A stretch of DNA of 29,032 bases from a virus, in IMG/VR virus record IMGVR_UViG_3300029987_000038, positions 1 through 29,032 of that record, one strand, 5' to 3'. The notes under the pieces were generated by a model that made no database searches, was not told the origin of the DNA, and was given only the letters and a program-made list of their open reading frames with translations. The position numbers and the translations under genes were made by a program. Within the stretch, counting starts at the first letter, position 1. Each line of letters begins with the position of its first letter. This document shows, one piece after another, positions 8,050 through 15,174 of the stretch.

Positions 8050-8124
8050 TGGTTGCGAGGTCAGGAATCGAACCTGAGACCTGCGGCTTATGAGGCCACT
8101 GAGCTACCACTGCTCCACCGCGCA
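8050..8124 (-). tRNA. tRNA with CAT anticodon (Met or lysidine-Ile), first copy
   Basis: A cloverleaf can be folded by hand. The acceptor stem is TGCGCGG with CCTCGCA (one mismatch), the D stem is GAGC/GCTC, the anticodon stem is GTGGC/GCCGC around CTCATAA, and the T arm is TCAGG-TTCGATT-CCTGA. CCA is encoded. The anticodon stem lacks the three G-C pairs of initiator tRNA, so this is an elongator Met tRNA or a tRNA-Ile read after C34 modification. A phage promoter ends 5 nt upstream of the mature 5' end. Confidence 0.88.
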
Positions 8125-8129
8125 AAACT

Positions 8130-8146
8130 ATACTCATGTCACGACA
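8130..8146 (-). promoter_or_regulatory. Phage-type promoter between two tRNA genes
   Basis: TGTCGTGAC-AT-GAGTAT on the minus strand, placed directly between tRNA-Leu and the tRNA-CAT gene. The predicted start falls at about the first or second base of the mature tRNA, so little or no 5' leader would need removal. Confidence 0.65.
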
Positions 8147-8148
8147 TC

Positions 8149-8233
8149 TGGTGCGAGCGGCAGGCTTCGATCCTGCACTTCTTTCGAAACCGGGTTTTAA
8201 ACCCGGCGCGTCTGCCATTTCCGCCACGCTCGC
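8149..8233 (-). tRNA. tRNA-Leu (TAA anticodon)
   Basis: A class II tRNA with a fully paired acceptor stem (GCGAGCG/CGCTCGC), anticodon stem CCGGG/CCCGG around TTTAAAA, a long variable arm (TTTCGAAAGAAGT), T stem GCAGG/CCTGC and encoded CCA. The T loop reads ATCGAAG, with A where T54 is usual. It lies 8 nt downstream of a small gene and shares its transcript. Confidence 0.9.
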
Positions 8234-8241
8234 CGCCGTGA

Positions 8242-8436
8242 CTACACCTTGAACTCGCCCAGCGCAGCATCCAACGCGCCCTGCAGTTCGGTCCGAACCG
8301 CTTCGATCTCGTCCGCCGTGTACGCGTAGTTCGGGCCAGCAAGATTCGACAGCACGCGGAACCGGTCAACGATGTCAGCCACGCGTGCATTCGCCAAGCG
8401 ATGGAACTTGTCGGATTTGGATTCTTTGTCTGCCAT
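8242..8436 (-). CDS. Small conserved-type phage protein (64 aa)
   Basis: 64 residues, predicted mostly helical: KFHRLANARVADIVDRF, then NLAGPNYAYTADEIEAV and LQGALDAAL. Small phage proteins with a helix, an N-Y-Y-T turn and a second amphipathic helix are familiar, but their function is not known. GAGGAA precedes the ATG. It is the last protein gene before the tRNA-Leu gene and appears co-transcribed with the 50-aa gene upstream. Confidence 0.65.
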   Translation of the reverse strand: MADKESKSDKFHRLANARVADIVDRFRVLSNLAGPNYAYTADEIEAVRTELQGALDAALGEFKV

Positions 8437-8447
8437 GGGTCTGTTCC

Positions 8448-8600
8448 TCAGTTTTTGTCCACGAACCGATAATCCGGCCCAGCGTCATACCAGTCCTTAC
8501 GTTCGAGTGTGATACCAAGTTTGTCAGCCAGCGCCTGGATAACGTCCAGGATGTGTTCTGGTGCCACTCCTTGGATGTTGAACTTCTCCCACTTGAACAT
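8448..8600 (-). CDS. Small hypothetical protein (50 aa)
   Basis: 50 residues starting MFKWEKFNIQ, with an Asp/Lys-rich helical middle and ending YRFVDKN. The ribosome site GGAAGGG overlaps the end of the acyl-carrier-like gene, whose stop lies 5 nt upstream of this ATG, so the two are coupled. No family is recognised. Confidence 0.65.
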   Translation of the reverse strand: MFKWEKFNIQGVAPEHILDVIQALADKLGITLERKDWYDAGPDYRFVDKN

Positions 8601-8605
8601 CGCCG

Positions 8606-8842
8606 TTACCCTTCCACCGCGGTCCGAACGAACTTCACGACGTCGCCGACTGTGATGAAATTGTCAACGTCATAGGCACTGGTCTCGGTGCCAAATTCAT
8701 CCTCAATTTCTTCCCGAAGCTCGTCAATGGCGTCTTGGGTGAATCCGAGGTCTTCAAGCTTACTGTCGTCACGCACGTCCTCATCATCCATGAACAGGAC
8801 TTCTGCGATGATGTGGCGAATTCGTTCTGCTGTGTCGTCCAT
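8606..8842 (-). CDS. Acyl-carrier-protein-like protein lacking the phosphopantetheine serine
   Basis: 78 acidic residues that align by eye with acyl carrier protein along most of its length: an initial helix (ERIRHIIAEVL), DDSKLEDLG, a helix ending in EEIEDEFG, and TVGDVVKFV. In ACP the segment after LEDLG is A-D-S-L, where Ser carries the 4'-phosphopantetheine arm. Here it is F-T-Q-D, with Gln36 at the Ser position. If the alignment is right, it cannot be loaded with acyl groups. It may act as a decoy or as a structural or interaction partner. It sits between ssb and small phage genes. Confidence 0.7.
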   Translation of the reverse strand: MDDTAERIRHIIAEVLFMDDEDVRDDSKLEDLGFTQDAIDELREEIEDEFGTETSAYDVDNFITVGDVVKFVRTAVEG

Positions 8843-8883
8843 GGTAGTGCCTGTATGGTTGTGTTTGATGTAGGAATTTATAC

Positions 8884-9342
8884 TTAGAACGGTATTTCGT
8901 CGTCAATCTCGGTACGGCTGAACTCAGTCGCCGCGACGTGCGTGTTCTGCGTCTGCTGAGCCTGGCGCTGTTCGCCAGAACTAGATCCGCGAGGTTCGCC
9001 CAACAGTACCAGCTCGCCGCGGAAGCGGTTGAGCACGACTTCGGTCGAGTATTTCTCGACGCCGTCTTTATCGGTCCATTTGCGGGTGGTGAGCTGGCCT
9101 TCGAGATAGACGCGACTGCCCTTGAACAGATACTGCTCGGCGATCTTGGCCAGACCTTCGTTGAAAATAACAACGCGGTGCCATTCTGTTTTTTCTTTCT
9201 TCTCGCCGCTCGATTTGTCCTTCCACGATTCGCTCGTGGCTACGGACAGATTGGCGATCGGTTCACCGCTCGTCATGCGCCGCACTTCAGGGTCACGCCC
9301 AAGCGTTCCGACGATGATCACTTTATTGACGCTACCTGACAT
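8884..9342 (-). CDS. ssb: Single-stranded DNA-binding protein
   Basis: 152 residues with the classic bacterial SSB fold: [16 protein letters not shown], then [13 protein letters not shown], then [12 protein letters not shown], then [20 protein letters not shown] Gln/Ser-rich linker follows, and the acidic tip DDEIPF recruits partner proteins in bacterial SSBs. The DNA-binding domain is about residues 1-110. GAGGGAAAC precedes the start. It lies in the same block as the sliding clamp, so it probably serves phage DNA replication and keeps contacts with host repair and replication proteins through its tip. Confidence 0.95.
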   Translation of the reverse strand: MSGSVNKVIIVGTLGRDPEVRRMTSGEPIANLSVATSESWKDKSSGEKKEKTEWHRVVIFNEGLAKIAEQYLFKGSRVYLEGQLTTRKWTDKDGVEKYSTEVVLNRFRGELVLLGEPRGSSSGEQRQAQQTQNTHVAATEFSRTEIDDEIPF

Positions 9343-9357
9343 GTTTCCCTCGGTTGT

Positions 9358-9434
9358 TGGTTGTCCCGCCAGGACTCGAACCTGGGACCAATCCGTTATG
9401 AGCGGACGGCTCTAACCAACTGAGCTACAGGACA
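9358..9434 (-). tRNA. tRNA with CAT anticodon (Met or lysidine-Ile), second copy
   Basis: Acceptor TGTCCTG/CGGGACA, D stem GCTC/GAGC, anticodon stem GTCCG/CGGAT around CTCATAA, T arm CCAGG-TTCGAGT-CCTGG and encoded CCA. Its sequence is clearly different from the first CAT tRNA, so one may be elongator Met and the other Ile. A phage promoter lies about 20 nt upstream and ssb starts 15 nt downstream. Confidence 0.92.
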
Positions 9435-9456
9435 CTATGCTTACTTACTAAATTAA

Positions 9457-9473
9457 TTCGTACACTCACGACC
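9457..9473 (-). promoter_or_regulatory. Phage-type promoter of the second CAT tRNA
   Basis: The box is GGTCGTGAG, followed by TG and TACGAA on the minus strand. The match is weaker at both ends of the box and at the last -10 base. Orientation and distance to the tRNA (about 15-nt leader) fit the set. The same transcript may continue into ssb. Confidence 0.5.
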
Positions 9474-9484
9474 GGCGCCGTCAG

Positions 9485-9970
9485 TTACGCGCGAGTGACG
9501 GTTTTGTGATCCGGGTTGACCCACCACGCAACGCCGTTGGTGTCTGCCACAAGAGACGGCTGAGTAACGACAGTTCCAGGATCGAACCGTGGCGCCACTT
9601 CAGTCGCCACAGGCGCAACACGCTCCAACATACGCAGGACCATGTTTGCATTCCGTTCCGCCCCGGTGTAAACCGTTTCGACAAATTGCCGAGGCGTGCG
9701 AATTTGGGACCACACCAATAGTTCATTGGCGAACTTACGCACCGCTGCGTCGTTGCGGTATGCGTCTGCCACGATGTAGTCGCCGATCAGGAATGACTTC
9801 ATCTCGCATCCGCCATAGCCGACTTCTGGCTTGACACACGTCAATGTGTTGCTGTTGTGAACTACAACAACGTATTCGCCGTTGAGATACGTGGAATCGT
9901 TTTTTGGGTCTTTGACCAATTTCTGCAGGAACACAAACGCCCCTGTCAGATCATTCATATTTACAGACAT
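9485..9970 (-). CDS. Hypothetical protein (161 aa)
   Basis: 161 residues, unrecognised. The N-terminal half alternates beta-like stretches (GEYVVVVHNSN, FLIGDYIVADAY). The middle (residues 78-115) is helical with RTPRQFVETVYTG, and the end carries WWVNPDHKTVTRA. The ATG at 9970 was chosen over longer versions because AAGGAA lies 6 nt upstream. A structured, apparently non-coding stretch of 300 nt precedes it. No domain indicates a function; it is placed with replication genes. Confidence 0.65.
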   Translation of the reverse strand: MSVNMNDLTGAFVFLQKLVKDPKNDSTYLNGEYVVVVHNSNTLTCVKPEVGYGGCEMKSFLIGDYIVADAYRNDAAVRKFANELLVWSQIRTPRQFVETVYTGAERNANMVLRMLERVAPVATEVAPRFDPGTVVTQPSLVADTNGVAWWVNPDHKTVTRA

Positions 9971-10272
9971 GATGCGTTCCTTTATTTCAAACCAACCAAG
10001 ATCAGACCGACACGACTGGCACCACGCGCTGGAGGACCACGATGAAGCCACCCTCTGCTGAGGGACGCGTCCCAACCCATCGCGCCGGTCTGAACTAAAT
10101 TAAGAACTGCGGCGGTAGAGTGCTCTCTGCACTGCGCTCTTGTGGTGTCATGTTCTGGCCTGTTTATCGTAGACACTTTGCAGTGCCCGTTTCCACCAGT
10201 GTACACACCCTCTACTGACAGCCCTTAGCCAACCCTCACAGGCTACCGCAGTATCCGGCACGGGGCCGGAAT
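9971..10272 (-). other. Intergenic region of about 300 nt with hairpins, no convincing gene
   Basis: This stretch contains several stems: CCGGC/GCCGG starting 3 nt after the upstream stop (10255-10269), AGTGC/GCACT, CCCTC/GAGGG at 10052-10065, and the perfect 12-bp palindrome GGGACGCGTCCC at 10062-10073. A 74-codon frame from a GTG runs through the region, but its composition is not protein-like. It may be a long 5' leader, a small RNA or a regulatory region. A weak relative of the phage promoter box (AGTCGTGTC) lies near 10005-10013. Confidence 0.4.
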
Positions 10273-10599
10273 TCAACAGAACTTGTAACGGTCACGGAAC
10301 CGGCGTTGCGGCCCGTAATACCACTGCTCGCCGTCGAAATCAGGTGCTTCGCTTTCAAGTTCACCGTTGAGAGAGGCGATGTCATCTGGTGTGGCGTCAA
10401 ACGCGATCGCAACCATGCGACTCAGATCTGTTTGTTCGTGGAATTCGTCATTGAATTCAGCATCAGCGCCAGTATATTCGAACCCAACTGCGTCAAGTGC
10501 AGTAAGTGCCAAATCCTTCGTTGGGACATTATCTCCCAATACCAGCCAGAACACTTTCGCCGCCGCAGCGAACGCGCTACCTACGTGGTGGTTTCCCAT
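10273..10599 (-). CDS. Hypothetical acidic protein (108 aa)
   Basis: 108 residues from ATG 10599, 2 nt after the sliding-clamp stop, with GAGGGT as ribosome site overlapping the clamp's last codons. The protein is acidic and contains an N-terminal helix (AFAAAAKVFWLVLG) and a Trp/Tyr-rich end (EQWYYGPQRRFRDRYKFC). No family is recognised. Tight coupling to the clamp gene makes a replication-associated role possible, but this is only context. Confidence 0.65.
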   Translation of the reverse strand: MGNHHVGSAFAAAAKVFWLVLGDNVPTKDLALTALDAVGFEYTGADAEFNDEFHEQTDLSRMVAIAFDATPDDIASLNGELESEAPDFDGEQWYYGPQRRFRDRYKFC

Positions 10600-10601
10600 T
10601 T

Positions 10602-11708
10602 TCAAACCCTCATCGGCATCAGGACATACAGCACGCCCTGTTCAGCCGGATCCGTGATCACACTGGGCGAACCGGAGTCACCCATGGCGATGTCAACTTG
10701 GTCACCTGTGATACCACCGAGAATCCCTGCAAGGTACTTGTGATTAAAACCGATTTCAAGCGCTGCGCCAGAATATTCAGCTTCCAGCTCCTCGACCGAT
10801 CCAGCGCTGTTGGCACTTGACTGGGCGGTCAGCGTAACGCCGTCACCGTTCAGCGTGAACTTCACGGCAGCGGGTCCGTCAAAAATGACACCGGCACGAT
10901 CAACGGCAGCACTGAGCGCCTTGACGTCTGTGCGTATGTGATTAGGCGGTTCCTTGGGAATTACCCGCGTGTAGTCCGGAAACGTGCCGTCAATCAGTTT
11001 GGACACCAGTGTGATGCCGCCGAACGTGGTGCGGATTTTGGTATCACAGACTGTGATCTCAATATCGCCATCACCGCCACGCAGAAGCCCGGCCAGCACC
11101 GTACATGTGGTGCGGGGCAGAATGATGCCTGGGATTTGCTCGGCCCCGACCGGTAGCGATGTGTCGTATCTGGTCAGGCGGTGCCCATCGGTCGACACCG
11201 CACGTAACTGGCCATCGCTGTTGTGCAGGTAGATGCCGTTCAGGTGAAATCTGGTTTCTTCCGTCGACACGGTCGGAATAGTCCGGCCGATCAGGTCACG
11301 CAGTTCAGACACCGCCATGGTGAACACGGCTTGGCTCCGGGCCACCGCCATGGTCATCACTGGGAAATCTTCGCGCGGCAACGTGGCAAGTTCGAACCGC
11401 GATCGACCCGCTGTGACCCGCGCCGAGTTATCGGCCGTTTCGAACCCGACCTGCGATCCCTTCGGAAGTTTCCGCACGATGTCGGACAGGATATGGGCCG
11501 GAACCGTGACAGCGCCGGTGGACAGTATGTCGGCCGCGACAGTTTCCGTCACCTCGATATCAAGGTCAGTCGCGGTCATGGTAAGGCCGTCAGCCGTCGC
11601 CGTGACCAGCGTATTGCCAAGAACAGGGATGGTGTTTCGCTTCGACACGATGGCGCGGATATGGTCCAGCGCGGCAGTCAGTGCGGATTGTTCAGCGGTG
11701 AATTTCAT
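10602..11708 (-). CDS. dnaN: DNA polymerase III beta sliding clamp (DnaN)
   Basis: 368 residues, the usual length for bacterial beta clamps. Landmarks run in order: MKFTAEQSAL, KRNTIPVLGN and ATDLDIEV in domain I, RFHLNGIYLH and AVSTDGHRLTRYD in domain II, DGTFPDYTRVIP at the II/III boundary, and the C-terminal VLYVLMPMRV. Three domains are complete, so it should form a homodimeric ring that tethers polymerase. It looks like a full bacterial DnaN rather than a phage T4-type clamp, so it was probably acquired from a host. No polymerase gene is in the window, so it may work with host DNA polymerase III or a phage polymerase encoded elsewhere. GAGGATG precedes the start. Confidence 0.95.
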   Translation of the reverse strand: MKFTAEQSALTAALDHIRAIVSKRNTIPVLGNTLVTATADGLTMTATDLDIEVTETVAADILSTGAVTVPAHILSDIVRKLPKGSQVGFETADNSARVTAGRSRFELATLPREDFPVMTMAVARSQAVFTMAVSELRDLIGRTIPTVSTEETRFHLNGIYLHNSDGQLRAVSTDGHRLTRYDTSLPVGAEQIPGIILPRTTCTVLAGLLRGGDGDIEITVCDTKIRTTFGGITLVSKLIDGTFPDYTRVIPKEPPNHIRTDVKALSAAVDRAGVIFDGPAAVKFTLNGDGVTLTAQSSANSAGSVEELEAEYSGAALEIGFNHKYLAGILGGITGDQVDIAMGDSGSPSVITDPAEQGVLYVLMPMRV

Positions 11709-11717
11709 GGCGCATCC

Positions 11718-11918
11718 TCAGACCGGAACCGAAACGGCGAGCGTGCCGCAACCGATATAACTGCCGTTGCGCTGCAGTTGCAGCCGGCCACGAATTACGT
11801 TCCGCGGCAGGTCGCGCCATACCAGATGGTTACGGCGTGCATGGTTGCGCCGGTCAGCGCGGCTCGTGGCGGCAGGCAGATACTTCACTTCGGCAGTCGC
11901 GTTCATCTCTGGTTCCAT
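11718..11918 (-). CDS. Small basic hypothetical protein (66 aa)
   Basis: 66 residues, rich in Arg and Asn, with RADRRNHARRNHLVWRDLPRNVIRGRLQLQ in the middle (described here only as an Arg-rich segment). It ends 9 nt before the sliding-clamp start and would be the first gene of the clamp operon after a 360-nt gap. The start could also be ATG 11906. A nucleic-acid-binding role is conceivable from charge alone. Confidence 0.5.
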   Translation of the reverse strand: MEPEMNATAEVKYLPAATSRADRRNHARRNHLVWRDLPRNVIRGRLQLQRNGSYIGCGTLAVSVPV

Positions 11919-12005
11919 TTCTATGTCTCGTGCAAATCATTACGCCGTAACCAGCCTCGTGTCTAGGATTATTTTGGGTATTACAGGGTAATGGCGGGCG
12001 TCTGA

Positions 12006-12064
12006 GGTTTAGAATGTCGCCGTGAAGTGTAGTGGGGCTACGTTTCTGGTGTAAAATCTAAACC
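12006..12064. repeat. Inverted repeat GGTTTAGA / TCTAAACC
   Basis: GGTTTAGA (12006-12013) and its exact reverse complement TCTAAACC (12057-12064), 43 nt apart. This could be paired operator half-sites or the base of a large stem. Confidence 0.5.
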
Positions 12065-12144
12065 GGCCAGATAACCGATAAAACGCGCATTACGCCCCTT
12101 AATGACTGTCATATCGTACATAATATCGGACTTACGGACGGCAC

Positions 12145-12163
12145 GTCATAGTAATTCTATGAC
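12145..12163. repeat. Perfect inverted repeat GTCATAG-N5-CTATGAC
   Basis: Seven-base arms around TAATT. The size and spacing are typical of an operator for a dimeric regulator. As RNA it would be only a short hairpin without a U-tract. Confidence 0.6.
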
Positions 12164-12177
12164 CTACTGGCCCAAAA

Positions 12178-12225
12178 TGTTACAAAACGTCTACAGTTAG
12201 ACCTAATTGTCGACAGTTTGTAACA
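12178..12225. repeat. Inverted repeat TGTTACAAA ... TTTGTAACA
   Basis: Fourteen-base arms (12178-12191 and 12212-12225) match at 12 positions, with a 20-nt centre. The outer nine bases are perfect. It could bind a regulator or replication initiator. Confidence 0.6.
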
Positions 12226-12280
12226 AATATGGGTACAAATCGGTGACAACCACTATCGATCGTGGACACCACCCCACGAA

Positions 12281-13048
12281 TCACCCAACGTCAACCACTA
12301 AATCAGGGTCAAACGACCGATTCTCACACCCAGCGCCCTGCCAATACCCTCGCGGGTTACAGACCACAGTGGTGCCGTCGACCTCGTATCGGAAACTGTC
12401 GTGGGTGTGGCCGTGGAACCAGGCCAGGGCGGACGGAATCATGAGGTCTAGGTCGGACGAATAGCCGCCATTCATGTGGTAATCACGCTGGTACCGCGGC
12501 GGTGTGGCACGCCGGGACGGGGCATGGTGCGTCACCACAACGGTCGGAACCCCATCGCTAAGCACGGCCCGTAGCCTATCCACCGTCTCGTAGTGCAACG
12601 CCCTGGTATCGCTTGGCCTCATCCGCCAGTGCTGAACCGACTTCCGAGACACCAACCGATAATCATTCATTCCATCAGCCAGAGTCCGCTCGGTAAGCGG
12701 ATCGCCCTTGTTACAACTGGTCCACAGCGTGGCGCCGAAGAACCGCTGCCCGGCGATCGTCACCGTTTCGTTCTGCAGAAAATGCACATTACTCAGTCCT
12801 GACACCATCTCACGCAGGGTGTCGTCCACCCGCTCAATGTCGCCATGGTAGTATTCATGGTTGCCCGCCACGTACACCACCGCGGCGAACTCATCGCTGC
12901 ACCGTGTCAGAAAATCACGCGCAACTGGATGAGCACGAGTCGAGCACAGGTCGCCGGCGATAACGAGGATGTCAGCACCGGCGTTGGCCGGCGTGTAGTC
13001 GGCGCCGTCGAATTCTAGGTGTAGGTCGGATATGGGTTGGATTTTCAT
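12281..13048 (-). CDS. Calcineurin-like metallophosphoesterase
   Basis: 255 residues with all metal-binding motifs of the family in order: D-L-H (SDLHLEF, residues 7-13), G-D (IAGDLC, 30-35), GNHE (AGNHEYY, near 72), a histidine in VVVTHHAPS (near 180) and GHTH (WFHGHTH, near 218). Such enzymes use a dinuclear metal centre to cleave phosphate esters in nucleotides, RNA or proteins. Substrate cannot be told from sequence. The start at 13048 was chosen because it begins directly at the conserved first strand (MKIQPISDLH) and lies 5 nt after the terminase stop. Co-transcription with terminase is likely. Confidence 0.9.
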   Translation of the reverse strand: MKIQPISDLHLEFDGADYTPANAGADILVIAGDLCSTRAHPVARDFLTRCSDEFAAVVYVAGNHEYYHGDIERVDDTLREMVSGLSNVHFLQNETVTIAGQRFFGATLWTSCNKGDPLTERTLADGMNDYRLVSRKSVQHWRMRPSDTRALHYETVDRLRAVLSDGVPTVVVTHHAPSRRATPPRYQRDYHMNGGYSSDLDLMIPSALAWFHGHTHDSFRYEVDGTTVVCNPRGYWQGAGCENRSFDPDLVVDVG

Positions 13049-13053
13049 GGTGG

Positions 13054-15174
13054 CTAAACTCTCACAAAAAACGGGCAACCAGGATCTTTGGCCTGCGCAA
13101 ACATGTTCCGATACGAGCACATGTGTGTCTCGGCATTGAACGCCTCGCAGGCACCACAGACTTCACCTTCTGGCGTGGCCTGCATCATCCCAACGACCTC
13201 AGTTGGCAACCCAGGCATATTCATGGCTACGGCTGTGGCGCGAGACGCATCGCGCGTGCTTCCTGCTGGCGGTAACATGAACGACGATGCTCCCCATGAC
13301 CTGGCCCACGCCACGTCGCATAGCATGTTCGCATAGCTTGTATGCGGATCAATTTGCACCTTCAAGACGCGACGACGGTACTTCTTTAGCTCACCGTTCT
13401 TTTTCTTCTTTTGACCGTCATCACCGGTGGCGGCTGCGATCTCAGTTACGAGGGCCGTTTTTGTAAAATGTAGGAACGCTATGTCACGCAGCACAGGCAT
13501 GCGTTTACGCGCGCCCTTCTCCAGAACCTCCTGGACCAGCAAATTAGGGTCAGGAAACAAGCACTCCTTGCGGGCAAATCTGGCGAAAGACACCTGCATG
13601 CACTTGTACTGATCAAGCGTCACCGTGTACCTGTCACGGGCCTCCTCAGATGTGCGTCGCTCAGACGTGTTTAGCTTTGGCGCGTCACCCCAGCGCAGCA
13701 TCTCATCATCAAGATCAGTGTAGTTCGCGAGAAACACTTTACCATGGTGACGCCGTGCGAAACTTTTCGCCGAATCGTAATTCGGTAGCGTTTCAACCAC
13801 GCACACCTCAACGCCATATTCCTTCATTAACTCATCACATCGGCGCCAAGGAGACGCGTCAGGGTCTTCAGGCGTCGGAGATATGTAGATATACTCAATA
13901 TGACAGACTGCTTGGCGCCCATCTGGTAGCCGCTCCTTGATAATGGCGACCACAAAGTTCCCCATTTGGTCGAGCCCCATCGAGGCCCCGCGTGTGGTTT
14001 TCTTCCACTGAACCCCAGCCTCGCGACCAGCAGTGACGCACGCGTTCAACATCTCAAGGGTTACGGGTATCTGTGCAGGGTCAGCCCACGGGCGACCCAT
14101 GACTCTGTTTTCAAAGCTTTGTCGGTCTGTAGCGTTCTCCCATTTCCGCATGATTTCGTCAGGCGTAACAGTTGGGGACAACATTTGGTGGATGTGAATA
14201 CTCTTGATAAATGCATCAGGATATTCCGCCACCCATTCACCCTGCTGTGGGTCATCTATCCATGATTTGCACAACGTACAAATATATCTATGGCACCCAC
14301 GCTCGTCATCCCATTTGATGCAGTCAGGGAACGTAATATCAAGTCTTGCTGACTTTCCGCACGTCGGGCAGTGGGTATAGAACTCCCACCTCTGGCCAAG
14401 TTTGAACCAGTAGTCAATGTCTGCGTCTGGCCAGTGGCATGTGGACCCAGCTATTTGAAACTTTATCTTTGATCCGCTGAGACGCTCTGCCGTTTTTTCC
14501 ATATCGGCAACAAGCATCTCCTGGACTTCGTCAAACGAAAGCACATCTAAAGGAAATGACTCAGTCATCGCCTTACCGGATGTCCACAGAAAGTGCAGAC
14601 GTGACTCGCCAAGCTGGCGGATCATCACGTTACCCTCTCCGCGCTTACGTCCGCCGTCATCACCTTCCGTTGTGAGACGTTCGTAAGCCGCTTGTATTGT
14701 CCTAATGATCGGCATGAATCTGACTGTGCTTTTGGCGGCGGCCAGCTTCATATCAGGAAGATACATACCAATGAAGCATGGTTCCCATTTCAGCGCCACG
14801 TATATGGAGTAAAGCATCTCCATAAGCGTGAAACCCATCTGCGCCGCCTTGGACAAAACCAGCATGTTTCCGCGAGCTTCCTCTACGGAACTTGGCAATT
14901 GAGAATAAATCCACCGCATAGCCGGACGATCGTCAAGGCGGAACGGCTTTCCGTCCACCTTCATCCCTTCGCGGCCAAGACGCTCGCACCATTCTACGAA
15001 CGTCTCGTCATCGCCAATCACCTTCTGTTCAGGCGTTACCCGGTAACCGGTCTTGACCTCAAGCCGCGCCAAGGCATCAGCAAACCCGGACCTCGGGTCA
15101 ACTGCCTTGGTCCCACCGGTGCGCTTGTAGAGCGGAGGGTTACCGCGGGGCTTAGAACTGGGGCGACCAGCCAT
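13054..15174 (-). CDS. terL: Terminase large subunit, gpA-like
   Basis: 706 residues. The ATPase domain shows SKAAQMGFT at 108-116, a deviant Walker A like that of lambda gpA-type terminases, and a Walker B ending in FDE (Asp216-Glu217). A zinc-ribbon-like set (Cys270, 273, 300, 303) follows, as in the gpA family. The nuclease part contains SMGLDQMGNFVV near 400, a likely metal-binding Asp, and VVETLPNYD near 470. The last 35 residues hold a further Cys cluster (CGACEAF, MCSYRN, DPGCPFF), possibly a metal site. It packages DNA into procapsids at the portal. The start overlaps the small-subunit stop (TGATG). Confidence 0.93.
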   Translation of the reverse strand: MAGRPSSKPRGNPPLYKRTGGTKAVDPRSGFADALARLEVKTGYRVTPEQKVIGDDETFVEWCERLGREGMKVDGKPFRLDDRPAMRWIYSQLPSSVEEARGNMLVLSKAAQMGFTLMEMLYSIYVALKWEPCFIGMYLPDMKLAAAKSTVRFMPIIRTIQAAYERLTTEGDDGGRKRGEGNVMIRQLGESRLHFLWTSGKAMTESFPLDVLSFDEVQEMLVADMEKTAERLSGSKIKFQIAGSTCHWPDADIDYWFKLGQRWEFYTHCPTCGKSARLDITFPDCIKWDDERGCHRYICTLCKSWIDDPQQGEWVAEYPDAFIKSIHIHQMLSPTVTPDEIMRKWENATDRQSFENRVMGRPWADPAQIPVTLEMLNACVTAGREAGVQWKKTTRGASMGLDQMGNFVVAIIKERLPDGRQAVCHIEYIYISPTPEDPDASPWRRCDELMKEYGVEVCVVETLPNYDSAKSFARRHHGKVFLANYTDLDDEMLRWGDAPKLNTSERRTSEEARDRYTVTLDQYKCMQVSFARFARKECLFPDPNLLVQEVLEKGARKRMPVLRDIAFLHFTKTALVTEIAAATGDDGQKKKKNGELKKYRRRVLKVQIDPHTSYANMLCDVAWARSWGASSFMLPPAGSTRDASRATAVAMNMPGLPTEVVGMMQATPEGEVCGACEAFNAETHMCSYRNMFAQAKDPGCPFFVRV

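Larger units (their letters stand above)
11919..12280. other. Intergenic region of about 360 nt with inverted repeats
   Basis: There is no plausible gene on either strand. The region is more AT-rich than its surroundings and holds three inverted repeats, annotated separately. It separates the phosphoesterase gene from the sliding-clamp operon. It is a candidate control region or replication origin, but no clear DnaA-box cluster is visible. Confidence 0.5.
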
